Positions 38,261 through 55,780 of a DNA stretch of 64,000 bases are shown one piece after another. The notes below the pieces were generated by a model that saw only the letters and a program-made list of their open reading frames with translations, was not told where the DNA came from and did not search any database. The stretch is from Anaeromyces robustus (Eukaryota > Neocallimastigomycota > Neocallimastigomycetes > Neocallimastigales > Neocallimastigaceae), in contig MCFG01000137.1 of the NCBI GenBank assembly GCA_002104895.1, positions 62,001 through 126,000 of the forward strand, read 5' to 3'. Each line of letters begins with the position of its first letter. Positions within the stretch are counted from its first letter, which is position 1. The translations under genes were made by a program, and so were the position numbers.

Positions 38261-39022
38261 TTAAATGTAGAAACCAGCTGTAACTCTGAAAACACTACCA
38301 GTCATAGCAGAAGCGGAATCAGACATCATTAAAACAAGTGAAGATAAGTAATCAGTAGTTTCACACATTCTACCCATTGGAATAACAGCTGAAGCACGTT
38401 TTCTTAATTCTTCTTCAGTTTCACCTTGAGCTTTTCTTAAAGCAAGTTCACCTTCAGTTGGAGTCCAACCTAAAGTTAAGTAATTACAACGAATATGTTC
38501 ACAAGCATATTGTTGAGCAATGTGACTACTTAATACACGAAGAACACCCTTTGAACAAGCATAAGCACATCTATCTTTGTCACCTCCCCATGCATGTGGT
38601 GAACCAGTAAGAACAATAGAACCTCCACCGTTCATTCTCATGTATTTAATAGCTTCTTGACAACAGAAGAAACAACCCTTGAAGTTAGTATCCATAACGG
38701 CATCAAAAGTTTCTTCATCACAAGTATCAAGAGCAGATACTGGAGTGACACCAGAATAATTGAAGAAACAATCAATTTTACCGAATTTTTCATAAGCTTG
38801 AGCGAATAAGTTCTTACAATCAGAAACCTTTCTTACATCAGTATGAACATAAAGACCATCACTACCAAGTGATTTAATTTTAGCAATATGTTGTTCAGCA
38901 TTATTAATATCACCAATAACAACCTTAGCACCATTTTTAGCGAATTCTATGGCAGCATCTCTACCAACACCGTTGGCTCCTCCAGAAATAACAACAACCT
39001 TATCCTTAAGAACTTGTTCCAT
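38261..39022 (-). CDS. Short-chain dehydrogenase/reductase (SDR), probably NAD-dependent
   Basis: This 253-residue single-exon protein is the usual length for classical SDRs. The cofactor motif SGGANGVGR (13-21) replaces the usual TGxxxGIG. Asp38 at the end of strand 2 (VVIGDIN) predicts NAD(H) preference. NYSG (88-91) takes the place of NNAG. The catalytic set is Ser141 (TGSPHAW), Tyr154 and Lys158 (YACSK), with Asn113 (DTNFKG) completing the tetrad. The C-terminus (TGSVFRVTAGFYI) matches the substrate-lid end of the family. The substrate cannot be read from sequence; 3-oxoacyl or sugar/polyol reductase types are possible. The start at 39022 is supported by an A-rich leader and by the cofactor motif beginning 12 residues in. 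It has no intron and is less A/T-rich than the multi-exon genes here, which would fit a bacterial source, though that is not shown. Confidence 0.93.
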   Translation of the reverse strand: MEQVLKDKVVVISGGANGVGRDAAIEFAKNGAKVVIGDINNAEQHIAKIKSLGSDGLYVHTDVRKVSDCKNLFAQAYEKFGKIDCFFNYSGVTPVSALDTCDEETFDAVMDTNFKGCFFCCQEAIKYMRMNGGGSIVLTGSPHAWGGDKDRCAYACSKGVLRVLSSHIAQQYACEHIRCNYLTLGWTPTEGELALRKAQGETEEELRKRASAVIPMGRMCETTDYLSSLVLMMSDSASAMTGSVFRVTAGFYI

Positions 39023-39460
39023 TGTTTTTAATGTTTATTTTTTATTATTTATTTTTGCCTATACTTAAAAATTTATGTTATATAAAAAAATATAACTTTA
39101 TTTAGTTTATTCTTCAAATATTAAGTTATTAATATTTTGATAGAGTATAAATAAAAAAAAAAAAAAAAGAAAGAAAAAAAGCTCGATATTTATATTTTTT
39201 TTTAAAAAAAAAAAGAATAAAAAACAAAACAAAACAAAACAAAAAAGACATCTTTGATCTTTTACATCAACAAACTCTATTACATATAATTTGTTTTAGT
39301 TAATTATAATAAAGTTTATTAAAAATAAATTGAAATTTAATTAATATTTATTAATATAATAGAAATATTAATGAACAAATAAAAAAGCTTTTTTTTCATT
39401 GGTTTAATAACTAAAATGCTATAAAATTTTTGCATGTAAAACACCAAAATAAGAATTTTC

Positions 39461-39491
<31 letters not shown>

Positions 39492-39695
39492 TATTGAATT
39501 TTGGTTATTTATATTGGAAAATATATTAATATATTTATTTGAATACTAATAAATTACATAAAATATTATAAAAATTAAAATTAAATATTAAATCATTTAT
39601 AATTATTTCAAAATGTTTATTAAATTATAAATAATAAACTTTTTTTGAAAAAAAAAAAAAAAATAATATATTAAATTAAATAAATAATTTGTAAT

Positions 39696-39736
<41 letters not shown>

Positions 39737-41335
39737 ATTGTAAAAAAAAAAAAAAAAAAAATTATTAATTTTAGTATTCAAGTAATATTATAAATAAAAA
39801 TTTTTAAGTAATCAAGTAGTATTGTAAATAAAAAATTTAAAGTGATCAAGTAAGTATTGTAAATAAAAAATTTTAGTAATCAACATAAAAATCTTTTATT
39901 AAATAAAAAATATTTTATTTAACCATAAAAAAATTAAATAAAAGGAAAAAGAAAAATAAAAAAAACTTTTTTATTCATACTATTCAGATAAATAGATAAA
40001 ATAAAAAGTTTTATATGCAATACTAATATTCAAATAATAAAATATAAATATTATAGTTATATTAATCAATATTAAATATTCTAATAATCAATTTAATATT
40101 ATTATATAATAAATAAAAGTATTAAAATATTATATTTTCCCATATAAATAAGCAAATTCAATATATACATCTTATTAAAAATTCTTTATTTGGTGTGTTT
40201 TAATATGTAATATTTCAACTACTTACAAAATTGGAAATTCTTTAATATATGAGTAATTATGATTAGGTCATATGATTTATATGAAAAAAAACAGTATAAT
40301 AATGGATATTGAAATAAAAATTATTTGGAAAGCTACTAATTATATAGTGCAGAAAAGATCAATTAAGAAATATCTTGTCAAAATCCTAATAAAAAATCAT
40401 TAATAAAATAATGCAATGAAATAATAGAAAATACGTTTTAATTTATTTAAATACTTTATAAATAATGATATAATTATTAAACTTTTTTTTTTTTTATCAT
40501 TTATTTAATTTGAAAAAAGAAAATAGAAATAATTCACAAAAGTATTATTATAAATAGTAAACTATATAAATTAAATTTGTTTTATAACAACAAAATAGTA
40601 TTAATAATAATAAAAAAAAAAGAAAACAAAAAACGAAGAATCAATAATAAATAAGATTGTAATTAATTGATAATACATTAATAAATAAAATATAAAAAAA
40701 AAATGTATAGAATTATATATTTTAATTCTAGTATATATTATAAATATATTGTAATAAATATTTCAATTGAAAAAAATTTTTTTTTTTAATCTTGATATAA
40801 TATTATAATTATTAATTATTAATTTTTTTTTTCTTTCTTTTTTTTTTTTTTTTATTATCTTATTTTTTATTATTTTAAAATTCTGTCAATTTTTTGTATA
40901 TTATAAAGAAATAATAAAAAAAAAAGTTATGTTAAATAATTTAAGGAAATGATTTATATTTTTTTTATTTCTTTTTAAAAAAGAATAAAAATAAACATAG
41001 TCATAAACATAAAAATAAAAATAAAAATAAAAATAAAAATTCATTATTCCTAATGTAATATATGAATATTATTGTTAATTATTATTTATTGTATTAATTT
41101 CTAATATCTATTTCTATATAATATATAAACATAATATAATAATTTTTTTTAATGTATTTACTTGTTTTTATAAAAATCTATATATACATATATTTAATTA
41201 TTTTCCCTACTATTAATCAAAACAATAATTTAATATATTTAAATTCATTGTTTTACGTTTTACATTTAATTATTATTTTTTTTTTATATTTTAAAATATA
41301 TTAAATATATTAAAAAAAAAAAATGGATTTTTAAT

Positions 41336-41367
<32 letters not shown>

Positions 41368-42118
41368 CTATTATTAATTAATATTAATTAATATAAATTA
41401 TGTATCAGACTTTTTTCTTTTTTTATTTTTTTTTTTTTACTACTGTATTATTTTCTTTTTTTTTTTATTATTTATTTAATTTATTTATTATTATAGTTTC
41501 ATTCAATTACTTAATTTGCCAAAATTTATTATTTGTATTTAATATTCAAACTACAATGTAAATATATATTTTTAATTTAAATCAATTAAATAGTTAATTT
41601 AAATAATTTTATTATATTAAATGATTCATAAAAACTTTTGAAACATATAGAAATAGAAAAAATTATTAATAAAAAATTTTTTTTTTCTTACTTCCATATT
41701 TATAACATTAATTGAATGATTCATTTCTTTCTATGCAAAGAAAATACTATAAAAAAAAAAAATTCGAAAACAAATTAATAAACAAAAATTGATAACAAAA
41801 ATTTTCATATCAATATTTTCATAGTATAATTTTTGTATTTTTGTATTACGTAATTTAAACTTTAACTTCATAATACTACTTGATTTATTGTTTATATATT
41901 TAAAAAAAAAAAAAACTATTCCTTAAACAATAAGGATAGGAAATATAAAAAAAGACCACAAAGCATCATTTTATTATTTGAAAAATTATTATTAGTCTGA
42001 TATTATTAAAAGTAAATAAATAATTATAAAATGTATTTATTATTAAATAAACTAAACAAATTACTGAAATTCAAAACAAATAAAAATGTATTCAAAACAA
42101 ATAAAAATATATTCAGTA

Positions 42119-42150
<32 letters not shown>

Positions 42151-44939
42151 GTAAATAAATAAATAAAAATGTTTCTGTTGTAAAAAATTAAAAATTTTTT
42201 TTTAAAGTATTACAAGAATTGTTATTAAGAATTTAATTAAAATATTATTATTTAAATTTGTTTTTAAATTAAATACATTATTAATTATTAAAAAACATTC
42301 CAAAAATGTTTTGTTATTAATATTTATTAAATTGTTATTAATTTTTTTTTTTTTTTGTTGTTGATATATTAAATTTTTATAAAATAAAATAAAATAATAA
42401 AAAAATTGTTTTGTTTATATGTATATATAAATATTTATATATATAGTGTTTATATTAAAATATATTTTATTTTATTTTATTTTATTTTTTAAAACAAAAT
42501 AGAATATATATTATATAATGTGCAGTGTTTATAAATATATAGTTATATAATATGATATAATTATTATAGTAATATAGCATATAATATAATATATTATAAT
42601 ATATTATATATTGTTTATTTTTGTATAATTTTCTTAGTGTTTAATACAATAAATATAATATATTTTATTAATATAATTAACTAATAATATATATAAATGT
42701 TTTTTTTTTTTTTTTGTAACAAAAAATTATTAATTTAAAAAAAAAAATTAATTTAAAAAATAAAAAATAAATAAATTTTAAAAAAAAAAATTTACCGAAA
42801 TAAATTAAAGAACTTTTTCTTTTTAAAAAAAAATATACATAATTTTATTAACTAATAAAAATTATATATATTTTGTATTATTAATTATTTTTAAAAAAAG
42901 AAAAATAAAAAATGAAATAAATTTAAAATTTTAATTTTTATTCGTTAAAATAAATATTAACTAATAAACCTAAAAATTTTTAATATTTCATTATGTTTCC
43001 AAAAATGGAAGATTTTTAACTTTTTTTTTTTTTAATAAGCATATATATAATTAAAAAACAAAAACAAAAAAAAAAAAAACAAAAAAACATAGAGACTTCA
43101 ATAAATTTCATAAAATATAGAGTACTTCATGAATTCACTTGAATTTATTGATGTCATAATATCAGTATAATAATAAGTATAAGTATACTAATATCTTTTT
43201 ATACATACTAGAATTATAAAATATATTGCTTAAAGGATAAATACTAAAATCAATAATACTTCTTTAGATTTTATTTTTTAAAAACAACTAACAATTGAAA
43301 AGAATATTTTCAAAAAAAAAAAAAAAAAATTGACATATTATTAATTATTAATTAATTGTACTTTATTTTGTATCACAATGTACATGATTTTTTAAAAAAA
43401 GAAAAATAGGTTAAATTTGTTTGTTTTATAATAAAAATGATGAATTAATTATATTATATTATATTATAGAAAAAGGAAGAAGTAATGATATATAACTAAT
43501 ATTTTAATAAAACTAATTATAAAAAAAAAACTATTTAAAAAAGAAGAAAAAGGGAAAAAATAATTAATATGATATTACCGATTGATATATAAGCATATTA
43601 TATTTTATAAATATTATTACATTTTTAATTTTTAAATCTTATTTATATATAAATATATTAGAAGGATTTATTTTATGGATTGATTGGAATATTGTTTTCT
43701 TGTTTTATATATAAATTATAATTAGTATTGTTTTTAATATATATTTTTATATTTATATCAAATATTTTCTTAGCCCACAAAAAAAAAAAAAAGAAAAAAG
43801 AAAAAAGAAATTTAGATTATAATATTTTTTCATTTCAAAATTCATACAATAATATTATGAAAATTTTTGATAAAAAATAAGAAAATAAATTCTAAATAAA
43901 TAAAAATATTTATTTATAATTAGTTAATTAGGTATGTAAAGTATAATCGTTTTTATATAAAAGTAATAGATAAATATATTCTATATAGTTTTATTACAAT
44001 TAAATAAAATATATTCTATATAGTTTTATTACAAATAAATATATCGATAAATATAGTTAATTTTTAAATAAACTTTATTTATGTATATAAATAATTAAAG
44101 TTATACCCTAAAGAAAAATTGTTATTTTAAATTTAAATAAAACGTTTTTCTAAATAATATATTTATTTAATTTTTCCAAATACTTTATTGTATATAATAT
44201 ATGAAATTTACACAAATAATATATTATATTCTCAGAATAACAAAGTTTGTTTTATATTATTTTCTTTTTGTGAAATAAAAATTGTTTATAAAACATCTTT
44301 ATACAAGACGTGGCTTGATCATCACATGATTCAATAAAAATGATGATACGTGCTATAATAAGAATCATCATCACATGATCATCATTGAATAAGTATCATT
44401 TAATATATCACATGTATTATAATAATATGAATATCATGTGTGTAATATTTATTATTTGTAAGTAGAATTGAATAATAATAATTAAATTAAAATTGAATAA
44501 TGATTAAATTGAATAATAATAATAATTAAATAAAATAAATAAAATATGTAACCTTAATTATTATCATTATTATATTATTTTGTATTATATTTTTTGTGAT
44601 AATTATAATTCTGCTTCTTAATAATATAAATGAAATAATAATAATTATGTAAATAATAATAATAAATAATAATAAATAGTAAAAATAATGATAATAATAA
44701 TCAAAATAATAAATAATAATAATAATAGTAATAAATAATAATAATCAAAGTAATAAATAATTATAATAATAATAATTATAATAAATAATAAATAATAAAT
44801 AATAAATAATAAATAATAAATAATAAATAATAAATAATAAATAATAAATAATAAATAATAAATAATAAATAATAAATAATAAATAATAAATAATAAATAA
44901 TAAATAATAAATAATAATAATCAAAATAATAAATAATAA

Positions 44940-44970
<31 letters not shown>

Positions 44971-45245
44971 AAAATAATAAATAAAAATAATTATAAATAA
45001 TAATTAATAAATAATAATAATAATAAATAATAAATAATAAATAATAAATAATAATAATAAATAATAAAAAATAAATAATAAATAATAATAAATATAAATA
45101 ATAATAAATAATAAATAATAAATAATAAATAATAATAATAATAATAATAATTAATAAATAATAATAATAATAAATAATAAATAATAATAATAAATAATAA
45201 TAATCAAAATAATAAATAATAATAATAATAATAACAATAATAATA

Positions 45246-45278
<33 letters not shown>

Positions 45279-45612
45279 CATTGGTAATAATAATAATAAT
45301 AATTATTATTATTATTATATATTATATAATTTTTATATAATTTTAATACTAATATTAATCTATAAATATAAATATAAATATAATTATATAATTATATATA
45401 CATTTATATATATTTTTATATTATTAATTATATTTTTAATAATACTTTTAATAATAATTATAATAATGATTATAATAATTATAATAATAACAAATAATAA
45501 TTATTTAATAAATAATTATTTATTATTATTATTATTATTTATTATTATTTAATATTATTATTTATTTATTATTATTTATTATTATTATTATTATTATTAT
45601 TTATTATTATTA

Positions 45613-45647
<35 letters not shown>

Positions 45648-46440
45648 ATTAGTATAATTTTAAAAACATAATTAATATTTAAACAATATTAGAAATAAAG
45701 AATAAAAAAAATGCAAATATTAATTTACATATTTATTTTTATTCGTTTCAATATTTAACTTTGTTTATATAATATAATATGTATATTAATATCTTTTTTT
45801 TTTTTTTTCTACTACCACCTACAAAATTTTATTATTATATTTAATAAGTAATTATTATTTACTTATTAAATATATAAAAAAAGAAAATATTTATTATTTT
45901 TACCAGTTATTTAAATTTCATTACTTTTTTTTTAATTTAGAAACAGATTAATGAACAAATCAAAAATATTATTTAATAACTAAAATTAATTATTTTTACA
46001 ATAAAAATAATTAGGTATATTTAAATATATTTAATATATATTAATAATATATTATAATATAAATATATTTTAAAATAAACTAAATTTGTTTTTTTTTTTT
46101 ATATTTAATTCAAATTATTACCGCTAATAGAAATGATTATTTTAATTATAATATATTATTTTATATATTAATATATTAGAATATTATAAATAAATATATT
46201 GATAAATTAATTTACTTTAATTTTTAAATATAATGTCAAAAAAAGAGGTACCTATTTATATAATTAATAATATTAAAATATATTCTAGATTTACTATTTA
46301 ATAATAACTATATTTATATAATATTATATTATATCATACAATATATAATAATATATTAATTGAATAACGGAATTTATATTTAGAGTAAAAAAAAAATAAT
46401 TTATTATAAATTATTTTATAATAATAAATGAACAAATGGA

Positions 46441-46479
<39 letters not shown>

Positions 46480-47074
46480 ATTGATAAATAAATAAATTGA
46501 TAAATAAATAAATAACAAATAAATAATAATAATTAATAATAAATAATAATAATAATAGTATAATAGTAATAATAAATATATTTATTTGGAAAAAAATAAA
46601 AACTAATATTTAAGTTTAGTTTTTATTTTATTTTTTGTCGTACAAATTTAATTATCAATATATAAAAAGTGTATATTAATATATCAAATAATTTTAATCA
46701 ATAATAAATTATATAATATTTTGGTTTTTTTTTTAAAAATAATTTTATTTTTTAAATATTTAAAATAAAATTATACTATAAAGTATAAAAGTGAAAAACA
46801 AAATATTATATAAATGTTTAATTTCAAATAATAAAAAAGTAATAATTATAAAGTAAATTTTAATTGATAAATTGTTTTAATAGTTATAAATATATCAAAA
46901 TAAGTATAATTTATAATTATTAAATATTATAATTATTCTATTAAAAATAGAATTTAATTTCATAATACCAAAATTATTTATTTATTCAGTCATATCTGAT
47001 TAAATATAATACATAGAAAATAAATTATTTAATAATAAATAAAAATATAAATATCAATATAATAAATAACCAAG
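39023..47074. other. Gene-free 8-kb A/T-rich region
   Basis: No coding frame on either strand beyond repeat readings. Contents are poly-A/poly-T runs (about 39462-39489, 39700-39726, 41340-41363), an AAAT run (42121-42168), a quasi-palindrome rich in ATGATGAT and ATCATCAT (about 44313-44389), large AAT-type arrays (44640-45318), ATT arrays (45500-45646) and an AAAT run (46440-46482). Confidence 0.6.
44640..45318. repeat. AAT / AATAAAT compound microsatellite ending in an AAT-ATT palindrome
   Basis: Nearly 650 bases of AAT triplets and AAATAAT heptamers on this strand. The longest regular block (about 44775-44910) has period 7. At 45285-45318 the AAT run turns directly into ATT, forming a perfect palindrome. 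A separate ATT block lies at 45500-45646, so the two arrays could pair. Confidence 0.85.
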
Positions 47075-49799
<2,725 letters not shown>

Positions 49800-50439
49800 A
49801 ATTAATATTTAATATGAAATAATATATATATCTTTATTTTCCTAATTATAAACTGTTCAAATGAGATATATTTCTACTAATAATGTTAATAAATATATGT
49901 AGTATATAATAATAAAATATATTTATAAATAATATCAAAATATTAGATTATAAATATATATATATATAAATATATATAAATTCATCATAAATAGATAATA
50001 TTTATTTAAAAAAAAAAAAAAAAAAATTAAAAATTAAAGTAAAAGATAAATATAAAATTTAAAAATTAATAATGTATTTTTTTAAAAAAAAAATATTAAT
50101 TAGATATATATTTTATATTTTATACATTTTTCTTAAATTATTATTAATAGTTTTATACCTTAATTAGTTTATATTAAACTAATTAAATAAAAAAAAAAAT
50201 ATTAAATTATTTATAATTTAATTTTTTATTATTTTCTTTTAGAAAATAATAATTATAATATATATATATTTATAAAGAATAACATTTATAGAGTATTGTA
50301 ATAGTAATAATAATAATACTAAAATGTTTGTTATTATTATTATAATTATAATTTTTTTTTTTTTTTATACTATATTAAAAACTAAAATCAAAAATTAAAT
50401 TAAAAATCAAAAATCAAAGAACAAAGAACAAAAAAAAAC

Positions 50440-50470
<31 letters not shown>

Positions 50471-52776
50471 AAATAAATAAATAAAATAAATAAAAAAATA
50501 TATATTAATTTGTTTTCTTTGTTTTCTTAAAAATATTATATATATGTATTTATATATATATATATTTTCATTATATTTTTTTATTTATTATATTTTATAT
50601 TTTTTATTATAAAAGTAACTATAATAATTAGTGTTTATTTAATGAAATATGTATTAAAATGGCATTAATTTTATTTTATTTTATTTTATTATATTGTATT
50701 TAATATTATATTTTTTTTGTATGAAAATATATATATATATATATATATATAATTACAATATAAATGCTTAGCAATTTTTTTTTTTTTTTAAAAAAAAATA
50801 TTTTATAGTAATTAAAAGAAAACTAAAAAAAAATGTTATTTTTATTATAATAATATCATAAAACAATAGTTATATTTGAGACAGAAAGAAAGAACAAGAA
50901 AAAAAAAATTAAAAAAAAAAAAAAATTTTTTTTAATCATATATTGAGTATATATGTAATTAGAATTAATATACCAATTTTGAAAAATAAATAAATAAAAA
51001 TAAAAAAAAACTGTATTTTCATTTTTTATATAATTAAAATGATTATATAAATAGAAATGTCAATGGAAGTATATTTATTATAATAATATCATAAAATATT
51101 AGTTATATTTGAGACAGAAAGAAAGAACAAGAAGAAAAAAAATTTTTTAATCATATATTGAGTGTATATGTAATTAGAATTAATATACCAATTTTGAAAA
51201 ATAAATAAATAAAAATAAAAAAAACCTGTATTTTCATTTTTTATAAAATTAAAATGATTATATAAATAGAAATGTCAATGAAAGTATATTTAAATATATA
51301 AATAAGGTTAAATATATCTAAAAATGTAATAAATAATAACAATAAAAAAAAAATATTATAATAAATAAAGTTAAAGAAATTATATTTAATAACTAATAAT
51401 TTTATTTTTTATTTTTTTTTTTTAAAAAAAAAAAAGAATTATAATTCTTCTATTGTTGATAATAATATAATAAATAATAATAATAAAGAATGAATAAAAC
51501 AATAACATAGTAATAATAACGGAAAAATAAAAAGTTAATATTATAATATAAATAAATAGTTAAAAAAAAAAGAAAAAAGAAAAATAGTAAAAACAATTTA
51601 TTATTATTGTTATTCTAAACTTTTAAAATATATTTTTTTAATATAAATATTTTTTTAATATAAATAAAAATATTAATATATATTGTTTACTGTTACCAAA
51701 AATAATAAGAATTATATTGATTTAATTTTCCATATAAATATTAAATAAAAAAAAAAAAAGAAAATGCAACTAAGAAAAATAGAAAAAACAATATATTTAT
51801 TGATAATAATAGTTACAGATTAAATAATTAATAAATAAACAATAATAATTAATTATAATAATAATTAATTAAAATTAAATATATTATATAGTGATCTATT
51901 TATTTTATTATGTCACGTGATATATTATAAATGTTTATTAATGAAAAACACATTACACAAAAATAATTTATTTCTTTTATTCCATATTAAATGTGGTTTT
52001 AATAATACATTATTATATAAAAGATAATTCATATAATAATAATTTGTTATAGATAAAATTAATATATGTGGCGTTTATTTATCCTTATTTTGGTATAAAA
52101 TAATAAAATAATAAATTATATCATTTAAAGTAATTGAAACTTTTTAAAAATTTTTATATATATTGTTATGGAAATTTTAGATTATATTAAAATTTTAATT
52201 AAATATTATATATATATTAAAATTTATATATATATATATATATACATTAAAAAAAAAAAAAAAAAAGATATATAAATGATAATAAAGTATCAAAATCTAT
52301 ATGCTTAGTAATTTTTAAATTATTTGTATTTTTTAAAGTATCAAAATTATATGTTTTTAACATAAAGAAGTAATTAGAAAGAAAAAAAAAAGATAAAAAA
52401 GAAAGTATAATATTAATGTTTTGTTTAAATATAAAATAAAAAAGTATAATAAAAAAATAGAAAAAAATAAATATATATATATAACATATATTTATAAGAA
52501 CAATTATTAAAGCAAACATTCAATATTAAAAAAATATATTAACAGAGATATTTATAAAAAATATCAAAAATATTAATCTATACAGAAAACTTTACAGTTT
52601 ATAACAATATAATTAATTTAATAAGCATTTTTTTATCATTTTTTCTATTTTTTTTTTACAAAATATTTAAACAAAACTAAAAAAAAAAAAAAAAAAAAAA
52701 TTATAGATAATTTTTACAAACCATATCAAATTATTAATATTTTTTGAGAGAAACAATATATATATTTCAAAACATA
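49800..52776. other. Intergenic 3 kb, no gene seen
   Basis: A/T-rich DNA with long A tracts (about 50440-50468), an AT dinucleotide run (about 50728-50750), a two-copy direct duplication (50841-51289) and the promoter of the PAP2 gene. No coding signal. Confidence 0.6.
50841..51289. repeat. Two-copy tandem duplication of about 233 bp
   Basis: The copy at 50841-51073 is repeated at 51074-51289. They share TATATTTGAGACAGAAAGAA, TCATATATTGAGT and ATAGAAATGTCAATG. Differences are mainly poly-A/poly-T length, so the duplication is recent. Confidence 0.85.
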
Positions 52777-53573
52777 ATGACAAATAAAGTATTAATTGGT
52801 ATGTGTCTTGACTGGTTAACAGTCGTTGCTATTATTCTTCCATATTTTTGTGTTACAAAACCATCACCTTATGAGAGAAAGTTTTCTATTACAGATGAAA
52901 CTATTAGTCGTCCATATAAAGGTTCAGAACAAATTAGTGATGTCTTAGTAGCTGTAATAATTTTTTTCTCTTATTCTTTTAATTATTTAAATATATATAT
53001 ATATGCATATTTTCATATTTAAAAGTATTTTCAATTTTAATATATATATATATAATTAATTTTATGAATATTATTATAATAAATATTTTTTAATGATAGG
53101 GGATTGCTGTTTTTGTGCCAGTAATAATGGGTATTATTGTTATTTTATTAACTAAAGGTGGAGGTTATGAATGTAATCAATTATTACTTGGTAATTATTA
53201 AACTTTGTTTATCTTTATGATCTTTATTATTAATATATAATAATATTTTTATTTGCGATATAATAAAAATTAAAAATAATAAAGAAGTAATATTAATAAA
53301 AAATATATATATTTTTATATTAATAATATTTATATTTACTTTTTTAATAATGAACAGCTATTTTAACTAGTATTGGAATAACTCTTGATATTACTGAATT
53401 TACTAAGGTATATATTTAATTAATAAATAAAAAATAATAAATAAACTATAATAAGAATAAGAATAAGAAAAAATAAATAAATAAAATAAATAATAATTAA
53501 TAATTAATAATCAATAATTAATAATCAATAATAATAATAATAATCTATATATATTATATATATTACATATATC

Positions 53574-53605
<32 letters not shown>

Positions 53606-54430
53606 GGCACTTTTTGGTCGTTTCCGTCCAGATTTTCTTTCTCGTTGTCAAATTAATGCAGAAAAAGTTAATGAAATTTTAAGTACAACATATTTAGTTG
53701 ATGGTTTACCACTTGCCCAAGATCGTTTATTTGATATTTCAATTTGTAGTAATCCAGATACTAAAATTCTTGATGAAGGAAGAAGAAGTTTCCCATCAGG
53801 ACATTCCTCAAGTATATATTCCTAATTCTAATGAAAATGAATATAATTTAATAATTATTATTAATTGAATATATATCATATTATTTAGTATTATTATATT
53901 ATATTATTATTTAATTATTTAATTATTTAATTACTTATTTTATTTATTTTATTTATCTTATCTATTATAAATATTTATTAATAATTATTAATTTTAAATA
54001 TTTTATGTAAATATATATATATAATTTTTTATAAAGATACTTGTAGTACCTTTATTTTACTTGCTTTATTTTTAGCTGGTAGATTAAAGGTTTTTGATGG
54101 TCGTGTTTATCCATGGCGTTTAATTGTTAGTATATTACCATTATTTGGTGCTATATATATTATGGCTACTCGTCATCAAGATAATTTACATCATTGGTCA
54201 GATTTATTAGGTGGTGCTATCATTGGTTCTATCATTGCTATCATAGTATATCATTTCTATTTCCCACCAGTTTACTCAAAATATTCTGATAAACCATATA
54301 AACTTAGAGTTAATAAAATATTAAATCAATCTGGACAAGCAATTGATGATTCAGAAAGCATGGTAAGTTAATAATAATATTTAACTATTCAAATAATCAT
54401 ATATTAAAAATTATAATAATAATAAGGATG

Positions 54431-54483
<53 letters not shown>

Positions 54484-54569
54484 TAATAATTGTATTATTT
54501 TATTTTTAATTTTTATTTTGAATAATATAGGCTAATCCATACGATAAAGATATATCTAAACTTGTTTAA
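52777..54569 (+). CDS. PAP2-family lipid phosphate phosphatase (DPP1/LPP-like)
   Basis: Six exons (52777-52953, 53100-53190, 53358-53407, 53607-53811, 54037-54362, 54531-54569) give about 295 residues. All three phosphatidic acid phosphatase type-2 motifs are present and are assembled by splicing: KALFGRFRP (Lys106 to Pro114), PSGH (169-172, His172) and TRHQDNLHHWSD (219-230, with His226 and Asp230). The first residue of motif 3 is Thr rather than the usual Ser. Hydrophobic segments before, between and after the motifs fit the usual six-helix membrane topology. DPP1/LPP enzymes hydrolyse diacylglycerol pyrophosphate, phosphatidate and related lipid phosphates at internal membranes or the cell surface. 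The start at 52777 was chosen because MTNKVLIGMCLDW leads straight into the first helix. An upstream in-frame ATG at 52744 would add 11 residues. Confidence 0.94.
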
Positions 54570-54917
54570 ATAAAACTTTAATAACAATAATAACAAATAA
54601 TAACAATAATAATTATAATTATAATAATATTTTTTATAATAATAATAATAATCATAATAATATTTATTTACAATAATATTTACAATAATCTATAATTTAT
54701 TTAAAATTTTACTTTTAACATTTTATAACAATATAAACATTTTATATAATTATTTAAAAATAATTGTAATTTAATTAATTTTAAGACAATAATGACATGA
54801 AATACAAAAATCATAAAATACTAATAATAACGATAACCATAATTGTTATTAAAGTATTATTATATTAATATATACATATGTATAAATAATTATATTCTTA
54901 TTTAATTATTTTTTTAT

Positions 54918-54951
<34 letters not shown>

Positions 54952-55530
54952 TAAAACAAAAACAAAAAAAAAAAAAAAACTAAAAAAAAACTAAAAAAAA
55001 AAGCAAAAAAAAAACAAAAAAAAAAACAAAAAAAAACAAAAAAAAAAAAACAAAAAAAAAATAAATAAAAATAAAAATGATAATTTTTTATTTATATCTA
55101 TTAAATATTAAATAAGTGCCATTTTTTAAATCCTTTATTTTGGAGTATATAAAGAATTTGAATAAATAAAATAATAAAATTATTATTTTTTTTTTCTGAT
55201 AATAAAATTATAATAAAATTATTATTAAATTTTATGGATTAAAATTGTAGATGTGGTTATATTGATCCATTATTAAATAATAATAAATATGTATATAAAT
55301 ATATTTCATATATTATAATTACTTAAACATTTTTAAGATTATATATAGTAAATGTATTGATAGTAGTATATTTTTATTTTATAATTATTATTAATGTTTA
55401 TTATTATAAGTTATATATATTACATTTTTATTTTATATTATTATTATTGTTTATTATTATTGTAAGTTATATATTATAATAAATATTATATATTTAATAA
55501 AACTGATATTTTTTATATAAACTAATAAGC

Positions 55531-55604
<74 letters not shown>

Positions 55605-55780
55605 TTATATTATTATTTATATTATATTTTTATATTTTTAAATAATATATGCATATATATTTAAATATTTTTAAAATATTAGCATATTATTCTATATATT
55701 TCAAAGATAGTTTTAATATTCTATATATATATATATATATATAATTATAAAAAAAATATAAAAAAAAAAATTTTTTTTTT
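54570..55780. other. Intergenic between convergent genes, no gene seen
   Basis: The PAP2 gene (+) and the esterase (-) converge here. The space holds an AT dinucleotide run (about 54924-54948), degenerate (A)nC arrays (about 54955-55060) and the AAT-ATT palindrome at 55531-55604. Confidence 0.6.
55531..55604. repeat. Perfect (TAA)n-(TTA)n palindrome
   Basis: A run of TAA triplets (55531-55563) turns without spacer into TTA triplets (to 55604), so each arm of about 33 bases can pair with the other. A cruciform or slipped hairpin is possible. Confidence 0.85.

Noticed and set aside
44745-44972. Minus-strand frame of Tyr/Leu/Ile repeats
   Set aside because: Product of the AAT/AATAAAT microsatellite.
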